This document shows, one piece after another, positions 39,707-48,413 of a DNA stretch of 60,508 nucleotides. The notes beneath the pieces are model-generated. The model did not search any database. It worked only from the letters and a program-made list of their open reading frames with translations, and had not been told where the DNA came from. Numbering within the stretch: position 1 is the stretch's first letter; each line of letters opens with the position of its first letter. The stretch is from NCBI GenBank assembly GCA_012518535.1, contig JAAYRX010000160.1, positions 1 to 60,508 on the forward strand. The letters are read 5' to 3'. The translations under genes were made by a program, and so were the position numbers. Source of the DNA: Clostridiales bacterium (GTDB lineage Bacteria > Bacillota > Clostridia > Caldicoprobacterales > UBA3941).

Positions 39707-40927
39707 TCAAAGTCCAAAACCTTCAATTAGAGTATCCATTGTTATTTTTTCATAGACCTTATCTATAAAACAATCGATCTTTTGATTGGAGGTTGCCGAA
39801 GCCTTGATTGGGATATTATGCCTGTTGATCAATTCGAAGACGGTTGCAGCCACTCGGGGTTGCTGTTCCAGTCCCAACCCTTCCAGAGTTATCTTTATGA
39901 TATCGGTGTCCATCTTTATAGCCAGGTTTTTATCTTTGGCAGCCAAGCCACGACAGAATGCTTCCGCTTTTTCCAGATCCTTTGCAGAAAGTGCAAAGGT
40001 AATATCGGTCATTCTATCAGCAGGGGAGATTTGGCTGATGAGCTCCAAATAATTATTTTCGCCTGCAAACTCCTTGAATATGTTGGCAATTGTGTTGAGC
40101 TTGGCAGGTGCATTACGGATGGATACCAGAATAATATCAGCCTGAGTTGTGATGCTGGTAACCGGGCTTCTCTCATCAAGTACATTTTTCATGTTATACA
40201 GACCTGGACGTCTATTGGCCATATACCTGACTGCCCTGAGGGCACCTACGGCGAAGATCTGCTTAGAATACGCGGTGTGTTCAATCTCGATTACCTCATC
40301 CTTTCCTGCGAACATAACCGTATGCTGACCTACAAGAGTACCGCCACGTATGGCATGGATACCCATATCCGATGGTGATCTCATATCATTCTTGCTATGT
40401 CTACCGTATATATAGTGCTTGGAATTTAAGAAGACCTCGTTAATAGCATTTGCCAGGGCATAAGCAGTCCCACTAGGTGCATCTACCTTTTCATTATGGT
40501 GTTTTTCTATGATCTCAATGTCGTAGGAATCTCCAAGAACCTGTGCTGCTTGCTGGATCAATTGATACATAAGGTTAATTCCTATAGACATATTTGCAGC
40601 TTGAAAGATGGGAATCTCCTTGCTATAAGCCTCGATGCTTTGCTGTTCCTTTTCATTAAAGCCAGTTGTAGCAATAACTAAAGCACATTTTTGAGTATGA
40701 GCCCACTTTAATAAGGAAGGCAAGGCCTGGGGCAGTGAAAAATCTACAACAACATCACATTCCACCGGGCACTCATCCAAGGAGGAATAAACCGGAAATG
40801 GGTTTTCAAAGGCATCAGGGTACCTGTCAATACCGGCGACTATCCTGATGTCTGACTGACTGGCCGCCATTGAAGCAACCACCTGGCCCATCTTACCATT
40901 ACATCCGTGGATAATTATATTTATCAT
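39707..40927 (-). CDS. dapB: Dihydrodipicolinate reductase fused to C-terminal tandem ACT domains
   Basis: About 406 residues, against the usual 250-270 for DapB. Residues 1 to about 252 are a full DapB: NAD(P) motif IIIHGCNGKMGQVV, ATTGFNEKE, EKHHNEKVDAPSGTA with the catalytic His and Lys, and the normal family ending GLYNMKNVL. Then come about 150 extra residues resembling the aspartokinase regulatory region: ILVSIRNAPAKLNTIANIF with DITFALSAKDLEKAEAF (first ACT), and IKITLEGLGLEQQPRVAATV with FELINRHNIPIKASATS (second ACT). It reduces HTPA to tetrahydrodipicolinate for lysine and peptidoglycan; the ACT pair probably senses an amino acid, perhaps lysine. The ATG at 40927 has AGGAG 11 bases upstream; an upstream GTG overlaps that site. 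It follows asd by 27 bases. Confidence 0.92.
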   Translation of the reverse strand: MINIIIHGCNGKMGQVVASMAASQSDIRIVAGIDRYPDAFENPFPVYSSLDECPVECDVVVDFSLPQALPSLLKWAHTQKCALVIATTGFNEKEQQSIEAYSKEIPIFQAANMSIGINLMYQLIQQAAQVLGDSYDIEIIEKHHNEKVDAPSGTAYALANAINEVFLNSKHYIYGRHSKNDMRSPSDMGIHAIRGGTLVGQHTVMFAGKDEVIEIEHTAYSKQIFAVGALRAVRYMANRRPGLYNMKNVLDERSPVTSITTQADIILVSIRNAPAKLNTIANIFKEFAGENNYLELISQISPADRMTDITFALSAKDLEKAEAFCRGLAAKDKNLAIKMDTDIIKITLEGLGLEQQPRVAATVFELINRHNIPIKASATSNQKIDCFIDKVYEKITMDTLIEGFGL

Positions 40928-40954
40928 TTGTAGGGACACTCCTATCCATGTATA

Positions 40955-41965
40955 TTAAAGGTCGTTATTACTCCAATACTCCATTAGTTTCTCAGCAATT
41001 TGAACCGTGTTGGTAGCAGCTCCTTTTCTAATATTATCTGCTACAACCCACAAATTAACACCATGATCCAGGCTTTCGTCTCTCCGCATCCTACCAATAA
41101 AGACCTGGTCTGAACCATTAGCATTGACAGGCATGGGGTACACATTGTTATCAGGATCATCTATTACTTCGACTCCGGGGGCTCCCGATAGAACTTCCCT
41201 TAACTCATCCAGATTAAATTCCTTCTTAAGCTCTACATTAATGGATTCACTGTGGCCATTATAGACAGGAACCCTTACAGTTGTAGCGGTGATCCTGAGA
41301 CTATCATCACTAAGAATTTTCTTGGTCTCTTCTATCATCTTCATTTCCTCTTTGGTATATCCGTTATCTAAAAAGGAATCGATGTGGGGGATGCAGTTAT
41401 CAAAGATCGGGTGAGGGAATTTCTTAGGTTCTATTCCATCTATACCGTTCTTAAGGTCATCATAGCCTGCTACACCGGCTCCAGACACGGCCTGATATGT
41501 GGAATAAACAATTCTCTTAATTCCATAACGATCATGGAGGGGTTTTAAGGCCACCACCGCCTGGATGGTAGAACAGTTTGGATTAGAGATGATGCCCTTG
41601 TGTTTTAAAATCTCTTCAGGGTTTACCTCGGGCACAACCAGAGGAACGTCTTTGTTCATTCTCCATGCGCTACTGTTGTCTATAACCACTATGCCCTTTT
41701 CTGCGGCTATAGGGGCATAGGTCTTGCTTATATCCCCACCTGCCGAAAATAATGCAATATCAATATCCTTATTATCAAAACAAGATGGTGTAAGCTCTTC
41801 TATTACGTGCTCTTTTCCCATAAAAGAGATAGCTTTACCGGCAGAACGGGCTGATGCAAACATAAAACACTTATCAATAGGCAGATTCCGCTCTTCCAAT
41901 ACTTCCAGAAATTTCTGGCCAACCATACCTGTAACGCCTACTATGGCAAGATTGTATTTTTTCAT
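40955..41965 (-). CDS. asd: Aspartate-semialdehyde dehydrogenase
   Basis: A 336-residue enzyme reducing aspartyl phosphate to the semialdehyde, the branch point for lysine, threonine and methionine. It shows the NADP motif IVGVTGMVGQKFLEVLEER, SAGGDISKTYAP, the catalytic cysteine in SNPNCSTIQAVVAL (about 130), SGAGVAGYDDL, and the His of RVPVYNGHSESINVE. GGAGGAGG lies 6 bases before the ATG. It is the first gene of a minus-strand asd-dapB operon. Confidence 0.96.
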   Translation of the reverse strand: MKKYNLAIVGVTGMVGQKFLEVLEERNLPIDKCFMFASARSAGKAISFMGKEHVIEELTPSCFDNKDIDIALFSAGGDISKTYAPIAAEKGIVVIDNSSAWRMNKDVPLVVPEVNPEEILKHKGIISNPNCSTIQAVVALKPLHDRYGIKRIVYSTYQAVSGAGVAGYDDLKNGIDGIEPKKFPHPIFDNCIPHIDSFLDNGYTKEEMKMIEETKKILSDDSLRITATTVRVPVYNGHSESINVELKKEFNLDELREVLSGAPGVEVIDDPDNNVYPMPVNANGSDQVFIGRMRRDESLDHGVNLWVVADNIRKGAATNTVQIAEKLMEYWSNNDL

Positions 41966-42049
41966 GATTTGCCTCCTCCAAATAATTTTACTCAGTCCTA
42001 TTTAAATGTACGCAATTAATAAGACTGATTGTGACACATATAACCTAAA

Positions 42050-42088
42050 AAACGAAAGCGGCTGATGTTTCACCAGCCGCTTTCGTTT
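42050..42088. terminator. Symmetric bidirectional terminator
   Basis: A perfect 15-bp stem, AAACGAAAGCGGCTG (42050-42064) with CAGCCGCTTTCGTTT (42074-42088). On the minus strand it ends the 57-aa gene at 42101 and insulates the asd promoter. Confidence 0.9.
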
Positions 42089-42100
42089 ATTTTGTCATTG

Positions 42101-42274
42101 CTATCTAACAAAGATTACGAAAGCAGTTAGCTCTCCACCAAACATGTGCTCAGTGACAATCCGAGGACTATTAATCCGGGGACCAAGGTATAAAATGCGG
42201 TGTTCTATACCTTTCGGCATCTTTTCCTTTGAGATTCCTTCACAGAATTCCGCATTCTCAGGAAACTTACTCAT
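42101..42274 (-). CDS. Small protein of unknown function (57 aa)
   Basis: A soluble 57-residue protein starting MSKFPENAEFCEGISKEKM. GAGGTG lies 8 bases before this ATG; the frame is open 8 codons further but without a site. Support for its reality is the good ribosome binding site and the 15-bp terminator 13 bases past the stop. The conserved-looking block PRINSPRIVTEHMFGGELTA gives no family that I recognise. It is divergent from dapA. Confidence 0.6.
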   Translation of the reverse strand: MSKFPENAEFCEGISKEKMPKGIEHRILYLGPRINSPRIVTEHMFGGELTAFVIFVR

Positions 42275-42298
42275 AAAAGATGCACCTCTAAACTGCAA

Positions 42299-42592
42299 AT
42301 ATAATATTAAAAACCTGATAACTATTTGCTCAGATTAAAGATATTATCAACTCATGATACCATCCATATAAATGTATGTCAAATGATTTTTTATATAGGT
42401 AAGCCCGGTAGTGTAAGTAAAGATTGAACATATTTTACCTGATTTAGGATAAGTCTGACAAAAGGAAACAGGTAAATTCAGCAATGTTAACAGTTGATAT
42501 CATGGATTATATTTTTCATATCATTTACATGGCCACGGACATATAGTAAAATAGAATTGAGTTTTCTTACACAGATACAAGGAGGCATTGGT
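42299..42592 (+). other. Upstream region of dapA
   Basis: This 294-base gap has no gene. It holds an 8-bp inverted repeat, TTTACCTG (42434-42441) and CAGGTAAA (42469-42476), 27 bases apart. AT-rich promoter-like sequence follows, but no well-spaced -35/-10 pair. It does not match the lysine riboswitch, which would need a much longer structured leader. Confidence 0.4.
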
Positions 42593-43468
42593 ATGAGAGA
42601 ATGGGGAAGATTGCTTACAGCTATGGTTACACCCTTTGATAGGGACATGAATGTTGATTATGAAAAGGCTGTCCAGCTTGGGAAAAGGATCGTTGAGGAC
42701 GGAACCACTGCTTTGGTTGTGGTTGGAACCACTGGGGAATCGCCAACTATAACTGATGAGGAAAAGTATGAGCTGTTTAAAATACTTAAAGACAGGATAA
42801 ACGTACCCATAATAGCCGGAATTGGTACCAATTGTACACGGGCTACCATAGAGACAGGCAAACTGGCTGTAAAAGCAAAGGCTGACGGGGTATTGGTGGT
42901 AGTTCCATATTACAACAAGCCCAACCAACAGGGTCTTTTCGCTCATTTTAAGGCCGTAGCCGAAGCCATTGAGCTGCCCATGATGCCATACAATGTCCCA
43001 TCCAGGACTGGTGGTAATATGGAAGCAGAAACCTCTATTGCTCTATCCAAGATCCCCAATATAGTAGCACTAAAGGAAGCCAGTGGAAATATAGACCAGA
43101 TAACCAGGATTATAGCAGGTTGTTCCAAGGACTTTTTAGTCTATTCGGGAGACGATGGATTTACCCTGCCCACCCTTTCTGCAGGAGGATATGGGGTTGT
43201 CAGCGTTGCTGCCCAGGTTGCCGGTCGTAAGATAAGAGATATGATTGAAGCATATGTAAGCGGGGATACTAAGAAAGCTGCCGAGCTCCATCAAATGCTC
43301 AGTCCCTTGTTTAAAGCTTTATTTGTAACCACGAATCCCATACCTGTAAAAGCAGCTCTAAACCTTATGGGAATGGATGTAGGCGGGCTGCGTCTGCCTC
43401 TGGTGGAAGCAGATGACAGGGTAAAGGAGATACTTAAGAGAGAAATGAGTGCTTTAGGACTTGTATAA
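42593..43468 (+). CDS. dapA: 4-hydroxy-tetrahydrodipicolinate synthase
   Basis: A 291-residue class I aldolase condensing pyruvate with aspartate semialdehyde. It has VVGTTGESPTITDEEK, PYYNKPNQQGLFAHFK, the catalytic Tyr in PYNVPSRTGGN and the Schiff-base Lys161 in IVALKEASGN. The ATG at 42593 has AAGGAGG at 7-base spacing; the frame is open 33 codons further but that segment is not family-like. It is separate from the asd-dapB operon across the divergent 57-aa gene. Confidence 0.96.
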   Translation: MREWGRLLTAMVTPFDRDMNVDYEKAVQLGKRIVEDGTTALVVVGTTGESPTITDEEKYELFKILKDRINVPIIAGIGTNCTRATIETGKLAVKAKADGVLVVVPYYNKPNQQGLFAHFKAVAEAIELPMMPYNVPSRTGGNMEAETSIALSKIPNIVALKEASGNIDQITRIIAGCSKDFLVYSGDDGFTLPTLSAGGYGVVSVAAQVAGRKIRDMIEAYVSGDTKKAAELHQMLSPLFKALFVTTNPIPVKAALNLMGMDVGGLRLPLVEADDRVKEILKREMSALGLV

Positions 43469-43649
43469 TTATTGACTTTTATAAAAGCCTTTATAAAAAG
43501 GGCGATTATTCAATTGGAGTTATGTAGTTTAGTTACAGGAATAATCCCCTGAAATATTGGACAAGGTGATATTTCCGAACTTATAAACCTTGATATTAAA
43601 AGAAATACAAGAGTAGGTAATGTATGTTGCCTGGGAAAGGATTGTTTAG

Positions 43650-44498
43650 ATGTTTGGTGGATTCTTTAATCGGATGTATTATGGTAATCCCAATAGACCC
43701 GATTTAAAAAAAGAAGATGTACAAATGGGGCGGTTTAAGACATTTTTTGTAGTACTGCAGATTAGGGTTTGGAAGCTGATACAGCTAAATCTACTGTATT
43801 CTATATTTTGGGCCCCGGCCTTTTTTGTAATATATGCACATCTAATGGCCATGACACGAATGTTGGAAAACAATGATATGCTTAACATGTTACCGGGTTT
43901 TTGGAGCTCGTTGATTATACTGCTGATCCCATGTATGGTAATAGCCGGACCGGCAACAGCCGGAGCAGTATATGTAATACGGAATTGGGCAAGGGATGAG
44001 CATGCATGGCTGTGGAGTGATTTTAAGGATACCTGGAAACAGAATTGGAAGGAAAGCCTGCTGATTATGCTGATCAACGGATTGGTCTTGTTTGTATTCT
44101 ACGTAAATATGAACTTTTACGCGGTGCAGGCTCAAAAAGGATTGATATATATTGTTCTCCGCTATCTTGTTATAATAATGGGAATAGTATATTGCATGAT
44201 GAATATGTTTATTTTCCCCATGCTGGTAACCTACAAGCTGAAGTTAAGACAAATATTTAAAAATGCCCTTATATTTACCATGGCTGAGTTACCAAGAACT
44301 TTTGTAATATTTGTTTTGGCCTCGCTTTTGTTTGGCCTGGTGTTTTATTACAGTATATCCTTTATCATACCATTCTTTATAATAGGACTGGCCTTTCCTA
44401 TGTTTATTGCAATTTCTTATGTCAATTGGGTATTTGATAAATACCTCAATAAAGTGCCGGATGAACATAGTGAGGTTTCAGCAAAAAATGGGTCTTAA
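43650..44498 (+). CDS. DUF624 / YesL-like membrane protein
   Basis: A 282-residue polytopic protein with about six membrane segments (LIQLNLLYSIFWAPAFFVIYA, LIILLIPCMVIAGPATAGAVY, LLIMLINGLVLFVFYVNM and others, in part). The DUF624 hallmark is the PATAGAVYVIRNWARDEHAWLWSDF region (in part). YesL-like proteins often sit with carbohydrate ABC importers; none is here and the function is unknown. The start ATG has a weak AAAGG site. Confidence 0.82.
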   Translation: MFGGFFNRMYYGNPNRPDLKKEDVQMGRFKTFFVVLQIRVWKLIQLNLLYSIFWAPAFFVIYAHLMAMTRMLENNDMLNMLPGFWSSLIILLIPCMVIAGPATAGAVYVIRNWARDEHAWLWSDFKDTWKQNWKESLLIMLINGLVLFVFYVNMNFYAVQAQKGLIYIVLRYLVIIMGIVYCMMNMFIFPMLVTYKLKLRQIFKNALIFTMAELPRTFVIFVLASLLFGLVFYYSISFIIPFFIIGLAFPMFIAISYVNWVFDKYLNKVPDEHSEVSAKNGS

Positions 44499-44513
44499 AG
44501 GACCTTTTTTTGT
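44486..44513 (+). terminator. Probable terminator after the DUF624 gene
   Basis: GGTC/GACC around TTAAAG is flanked by AAAAAA on the left and TTTTTTT on the right, so the A and T tracts extend the short stem. It overlaps the stop codon. Confidence 0.6.
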
Positions 44514-44573
44514 TATATTTATTTATAGTGATTCTATTTTGCTATGGCAAAAATCATAATTTAGGGTGTTAAG

Positions 44574-45320
44574 ATGATGTATGAGGAATTTGCGTATATA
44601 TATGACAAAATGATGTTGGAGGATGTAGATTATATTGAATGGGCTGATTACATAGAGGACTTATTTCGTCTTTACGATATTAGGCCAAAAGATGTAGCAG
44701 ACTTAGCCTGTGGAACGGGCAATATGACCACAATCCTATCCCAACGTGGATATAATGTAATCGGGATTGATCGTTCTGAAGACATGCTTTCTGTAGCTCA
44801 GGAAAAAGCACGCGAGCAGGGGTTAAGAATACCCTTTATATGTCAGGATCTAAGACGTGTTTCCCTGCATAAAACCGTGGATGCAGTGCTAATCGTATGC
44901 GATGGAATAAACTACATCCTGGACGATTCGGATCTTGATAAAGTTTTTTCCGGTATATATAGCATTTTAAAGCCTAATGGGGTATTATTGTTTGACATAA
45001 GTTCCCACTATAAGTTATCCTCTATACTGGGCAATAGTATTATGATCGATAACGATACGGATATCTCCCTGATATGGCAAAATGACTTTGATGACCAAAT
45101 GGGTATATGTACTATGGAGCTGACATTCTTTGTACGGGAAGGCTCGCTATATCGAAGATTTGATGAGATCCATGTTCAAAAAGCCCATCGGATTTGTGAT
45201 ATTGTTGGAAGACTGGAGCAGAATAATTTCATAGACATAAATTGCTATAATCATATGGGGTTCAGCCAACCCCAAGAGGATAGCCAACGCATTTTGTTTG
45301 CATCCAGAAAGCCAAAATAA
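44574..45320 (+). CDS. Class I SAM-dependent methyltransferase
   Basis: A 248-residue methyltransferase starting MMYEEFAYIYDKMM. It has the SAM-binding motif I VADLACGTGNMTTILSQRGY, the acidic end of strand 2 in VIGIDRSEDMLSVA, and the motif LLFDISSHYKL. The substrate cannot be told; the opening residues are common to small clostridial methyltransferases of unknown target. It may share a transcript with hslO, 139 bases downstream. Confidence 0.9.
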   Translation: MMYEEFAYIYDKMMLEDVDYIEWADYIEDLFRLYDIRPKDVADLACGTGNMTTILSQRGYNVIGIDRSEDMLSVAQEKAREQGLRIPFICQDLRRVSLHKTVDAVLIVCDGINYILDDSDLDKVFSGIYSILKPNGVLLFDISSHYKLSSILGNSIMIDNDTDISLIWQNDFDDQMGICTMELTFFVREGSLYRRFDEIHVQKAHRICDIVGRLEQNNFIDINCYNHMGFSQPQEDSQRILFASRKPK

Positions 45321-45459
45321 ATGCTACCAGTTTGAATATTGATACTATGTCCTTAATCCATAGAGATAGGTCAAGCTTAGTAGGTTAAATTTAGATAATA
45401 AAGGCTTTGGATATTGGAACCAGGAAATCATAAAAATTAGCAGGAATAGGAGATATGTT

Positions 45460-46344
45460 ATGAAAGACTATATAATCAGGGCTACGGCGGCTCAAGGGTA
45501 TATACGTGCCTTTGCTGCCACTACAACGAATTTGGTAGGGATGGCTCAAAAAACTCACGGTTTATATCCCGTCCCTTCGGCTGTTCTGGGAAGGACCATG
45601 ACAGCAGCCCTAATGATGACTATAGATATGAAGAGCGAAAGCCATAACCTATCAATAGTTCTAAAGGGGGAAGGCCCTGTAGGAAACGTAGTAGTGGTGG
45701 CCAAACCCAATGGGCGGATCAAGGGATATGTTGATAATCCTCGTGTGGACTTGCCCTTGAATCCCCTGGGTAAGCTGGATGTAGGTACGGCTGTAGGGAA
45801 AAAAGGGAAGCTGACGGTTATAAAAGATCTGGGCTTAAAGGAGCCCTATGCAGGGCAGGTAGACCTGGTTACCGGGGAGATTGGCGAGGATATAGCCTAT
45901 TATATGGCTGTTTCTGAACAAAAACCTTCAGCCGTTGCACTGGGCGTTTTGGTAGACCCGGATGCCTCCATAAGGGCTGCAGGAGGTTTTATTATACAGC
46001 CCTTACCTGGTGCACCCGATGAGCTTATAGATAGCATTGAGCAGAGAATAGCCAAGGTCCCATCTGTTTCAACCATGGTGGACGAAGGCAAAAAACCCGA
46101 GGAAATGCTGGAAGCGGTATTGGGATCTATGGATCTAAAGGTCAATCAGAGGATATATCCCGTATTTGCTTGTGACTGTAGCAGGGAGCGGTTGGAATCA
46201 GTGCTTCTCAGCCTGGGCGAGGAAGAACTGGAAATTATTCTAAAAGAGGACGGCAAGGCAGAGCTGGTTTGCCATTACTGTAATACAGTCTACAATTTTG
46301 ATGAAAAAGACATAATCAAACTTATTGAAAACGCTAGAACCTAG
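45460..46344 (+). CDS. hslO: Hsp33 redox-regulated chaperone
   Basis: A 294-residue holdase activated by oxidation. The N terminus DYIIRATAAQGYIRAFAATT and the domain MTIDMKSESHNLSIVLKGEGP are typical. The C-terminal zinc switch has C238-x-C240 (FACDCSRERL) and C271-x2-C274 (VCHYCNTVYNF). GGAATAGGAGAT precedes the ATG. Confidence 0.96.
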   Translation: MKDYIIRATAAQGYIRAFAATTTNLVGMAQKTHGLYPVPSAVLGRTMTAALMMTIDMKSESHNLSIVLKGEGPVGNVVVVAKPNGRIKGYVDNPRVDLPLNPLGKLDVGTAVGKKGKLTVIKDLGLKEPYAGQVDLVTGEIGEDIAYYMAVSEQKPSAVALGVLVDPDASIRAAGGFIIQPLPGAPDELIDSIEQRIAKVPSVSTMVDEGKKPEEMLEAVLGSMDLKVNQRIYPVFACDCSRERLESVLLSLGEEELEIILKEDGKAELVCHYCNTVYNFDEKDIIKLIENART

Positions 46345-46376
46345 GCCAACTTTATATAGTGGCACAATAGGTTTTG

Positions 46377-46385
46377 TGCTATAAT
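46377..46385 (+). promoter_or_regulatory. Extended -10 promoter with overlapping inverted repeat
   Basis: TGCTATAAT is an extended -10 just before the TPR gene. An inverted repeat, GCACAA (46362-46367) and TTGTGC (46374-46379), with partial TATAG/CTATA flanks, overlaps it and could be an operator or the hslO 3' hairpin. Confidence 0.5.
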
Positions 46386-46418
46386 ATGTTTATGTAATTC
46401 AGATATCAGGAGATGGAG

Positions 46419-48137
46419 ATGGCAAGAGAGTTATTTGCAAGAACACGAAAGAAAGTTATTTCTTTTGACCAAAACGGCGAGTTTTATCATAGAAAAGCCA
46501 GAAAGCATATGGATAATAACAATTATCTAAATGCCTTAAATCTTTATAGAAAAGCGGTAGAAAAAGAACCCCAGAATGTCGAATACCTGCTGGATTTAGC
46601 CGAAGTCTTCACGGAAATGGGATGCTATGATCAATCCAGCAGGGTTTTGTTTACCATCCTCCAAAAGGAGAAAGCCAGGTTTGATTGCTATTTTGGCCTG
46701 GGCTGCAATTTCCTGGGCATGCAGGATTATGATAAAGCCATAGAATGTTTTGAGAAATACTTAGATATTGATCCATATGGGATTTACTCGGAAGAAGCAA
46801 GGGATTTATTGGAAGTTTTGGAAGACTACGAGTATTACTTCGATGAAAACCCTGATGGATTTGATTCTGGCGAGAGCAATATATACACTCTGGCCACGGA
46901 AGGAAAAGACCTTTTGGATCAGGGTGAATATAAAGAAGCTATCAAAAAACTGGAGAAGGTTATTTGCTTGGATCCAGATCTTTTGTTTGTAAAGAACAAT
47001 TTAGCCTTGGCCTATTTTTGTGCTGGTAGGCTTAACCAGGCTATAGATCTTAGCCTGGATGTCATAGAGAGAGAGCCTCAAAACATCCATGCCAATTGCA
47101 ATCTATGCCTTTTCATAAATGAAAGGGACGGTGCAAAGGCCGGTGAGAAGTACCTTGATGCTATAATCGATTTCAAGACTCAGGATCCGGAAGAAATTCA
47201 TAAAATAGCAGTAACCCTATGTGAACTTAAGGAACACGAGAGGGCTAATCTAGTATTAAAAAGATTATTACAATATAAACCATATGATATCAGAATCCTT
47301 CATCATGTGGCTGTTTCCTGTTTCAATCTTGGTAAGTATAGGGAGGCTTATAAGTATTGGAGGAAAATAGATCGTATTGATCCGGATAACACAGTAAGCG
47401 ATTTTTATTTAAAGCTGGTGCAGGAATACTTGAATGGGGATAAGACCGGAGGCGAGATATCCTACCATTTTCAGGTACCCTACGATGAAATCCTTCTTAG
47501 GATTAAGAAATTAAACAGTATCCTCAAACTCGATGAGAAGAGTTTGCTGATTAAGTGGAGATACGATGATAGTTTTAGAATGCTATTATACTGGGGATTG
47601 GAGCTTAATGACAAGCTCATTAAAAAGGCCATACTGAATGTGGTGGCTTCTTTTAACGACAGGAAAGCTGAAGAATTTCTAAGGGAATTCCTTTTGAGGA
47701 TAAGCGAGAGTGAAGAACTAAAGACCGAAGCATTGGGTCTTTTGAAGCAGATGTCGGCTCAGGAACCCTATATGGCTTACGTTGATGATGGTTTGGTCGA
47801 GGTTAAGGTGGATATTCTTGAGGAGGATGCATTTATAATCCCTTCAGACATGGAGGTGGTAATTCAAACTGCCGTAAATATGATGGAAGGCAGATATGAG
47901 GAAGGATACCAGGATGATGTCAGGCAGATATGGACTAAGTTTTTGAAATCCCTTTATCCCAATGAATTACCCAGGATTAAGAAGTATGAGGCATGGGCAG
48001 CAGCTATTGAACTCTACTATTGTATGGAACATGGTATATATGTCAAGAATAAGGATGTTTCGGATCATTATGGTATTAGCTATTCGTCCCTCTATAATAA
48101 CTATAACAGGATAAGGATGATTTTACAGGAAAAATAG
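46419..48137 (+). CDS. Tetratricopeptide repeat protein with C-terminal HTH-like segment
   Basis: About 572 residues, beginning MARELFARTRKKVISFDQNG. Residues 25-340 hold about eight TPR units (DNNNYLNALNLYRKAVEKEP, MQDYDKAIECFEKYLDIDP, DQGEYKEAIKKLEKVICLDP, LGKYREAYKYWRKIDRIDP). The C terminus (WAAAIELYYCMEHGIYVKNK, DVSDHYGISYSSLYNNYNRI) looks like a helix-turn-helix. The ATG at 46419 has AGGAG 6 bases upstream; the ATG at 46413 abuts the site. No signal peptide. Possibly a cytoplasmic scaffold or regulator; function unknown. Confidence 0.85.
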   Translation: MARELFARTRKKVISFDQNGEFYHRKARKHMDNNNYLNALNLYRKAVEKEPQNVEYLLDLAEVFTEMGCYDQSSRVLFTILQKEKARFDCYFGLGCNFLGMQDYDKAIECFEKYLDIDPYGIYSEEARDLLEVLEDYEYYFDENPDGFDSGESNIYTLATEGKDLLDQGEYKEAIKKLEKVICLDPDLLFVKNNLALAYFCAGRLNQAIDLSLDVIEREPQNIHANCNLCLFINERDGAKAGEKYLDAIIDFKTQDPEEIHKIAVTLCELKEHERANLVLKRLLQYKPYDIRILHHVAVSCFNLGKYREAYKYWRKIDRIDPDNTVSDFYLKLVQEYLNGDKTGGEISYHFQVPYDEILLRIKKLNSILKLDEKSLLIKWRYDDSFRMLLYWGLELNDKLIKKAILNVVASFNDRKAEEFLREFLLRISESEELKTEALGLLKQMSAQEPYMAYVDDGLVEVKVDILEEDAFIIPSDMEVVIQTAVNMMEGRYEEGYQDDVRQIWTKFLKSLYPNELPRIKKYEAWAAAIELYYCMEHGIYVKNKDVSDHYGISYSSLYNNYNRIRMILQEK

Positions 48138-48158
48138 GTGTTCAAGGGGGTTATGGGT

Positions 48159-48359
48159 ATGAAATGGATAGGAATAGTAAAGGATCTTAAAGACAATATG
48201 GGGATTATCTGCCCGCAAAACGCCCAGGAAAACATTGCCATCCCCGTGGAGTATTTGCCGCAGGGCTGCAGAGTAGGAGATGTTCTCCAGTTTAAGGTTT
48301 CCTTTGATCCCTTTACGACGTTGACATTGATGAACAATTCCCAACCCGGAGATAAATAG
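48159..48359 (+). CDS. Small beta-rich protein, possibly DUF3006-like (66 aa)
   Basis: A 66-residue protein starting MKWIGIVKDLKDNMGIICPQ, with IPVEYLPQGCRVGDVLQFKV resembling the IPxxxLPxGxxxGDVL pattern of DUF3006 small proteins. The assignment is tentative. The ATG at 48159 has AAGGGGG 8 bases upstream; GTG and ATG codons at 48138 and 48153 are less well placed. It follows the TPR gene by 21 bases and is probably cotranscribed. Confidence 0.6.
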   Translation: MKWIGIVKDLKDNMGIICPQNAQENIAIPVEYLPQGCRVGDVLQFKVSFDPFTTLTLMNNSQPGDK

Positions 48360-48413
48360 CCCGGGCTTCCATTAGAAACCGTGTTTTCGGTCATTTTGGC
48401 TTCCTAATTAGTT

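Noticed and set aside
39707-40000. Large open frame on the plus strand opposite dapB (up to 198 codons)
   Set aside because: It lacks a ribosome binding site and family-like sequence, and is a shadow of the strongly supported minus-strand DapB-ACT frame.
41966-42592. Lysine riboswitch for asd-dapB or dapA
   Set aside because: The asd upstream gap is short and holds only the 57-aa gene terminator; the dapA gap lacks the conserved AGAGGnGC-type lysine aptamer blocks.
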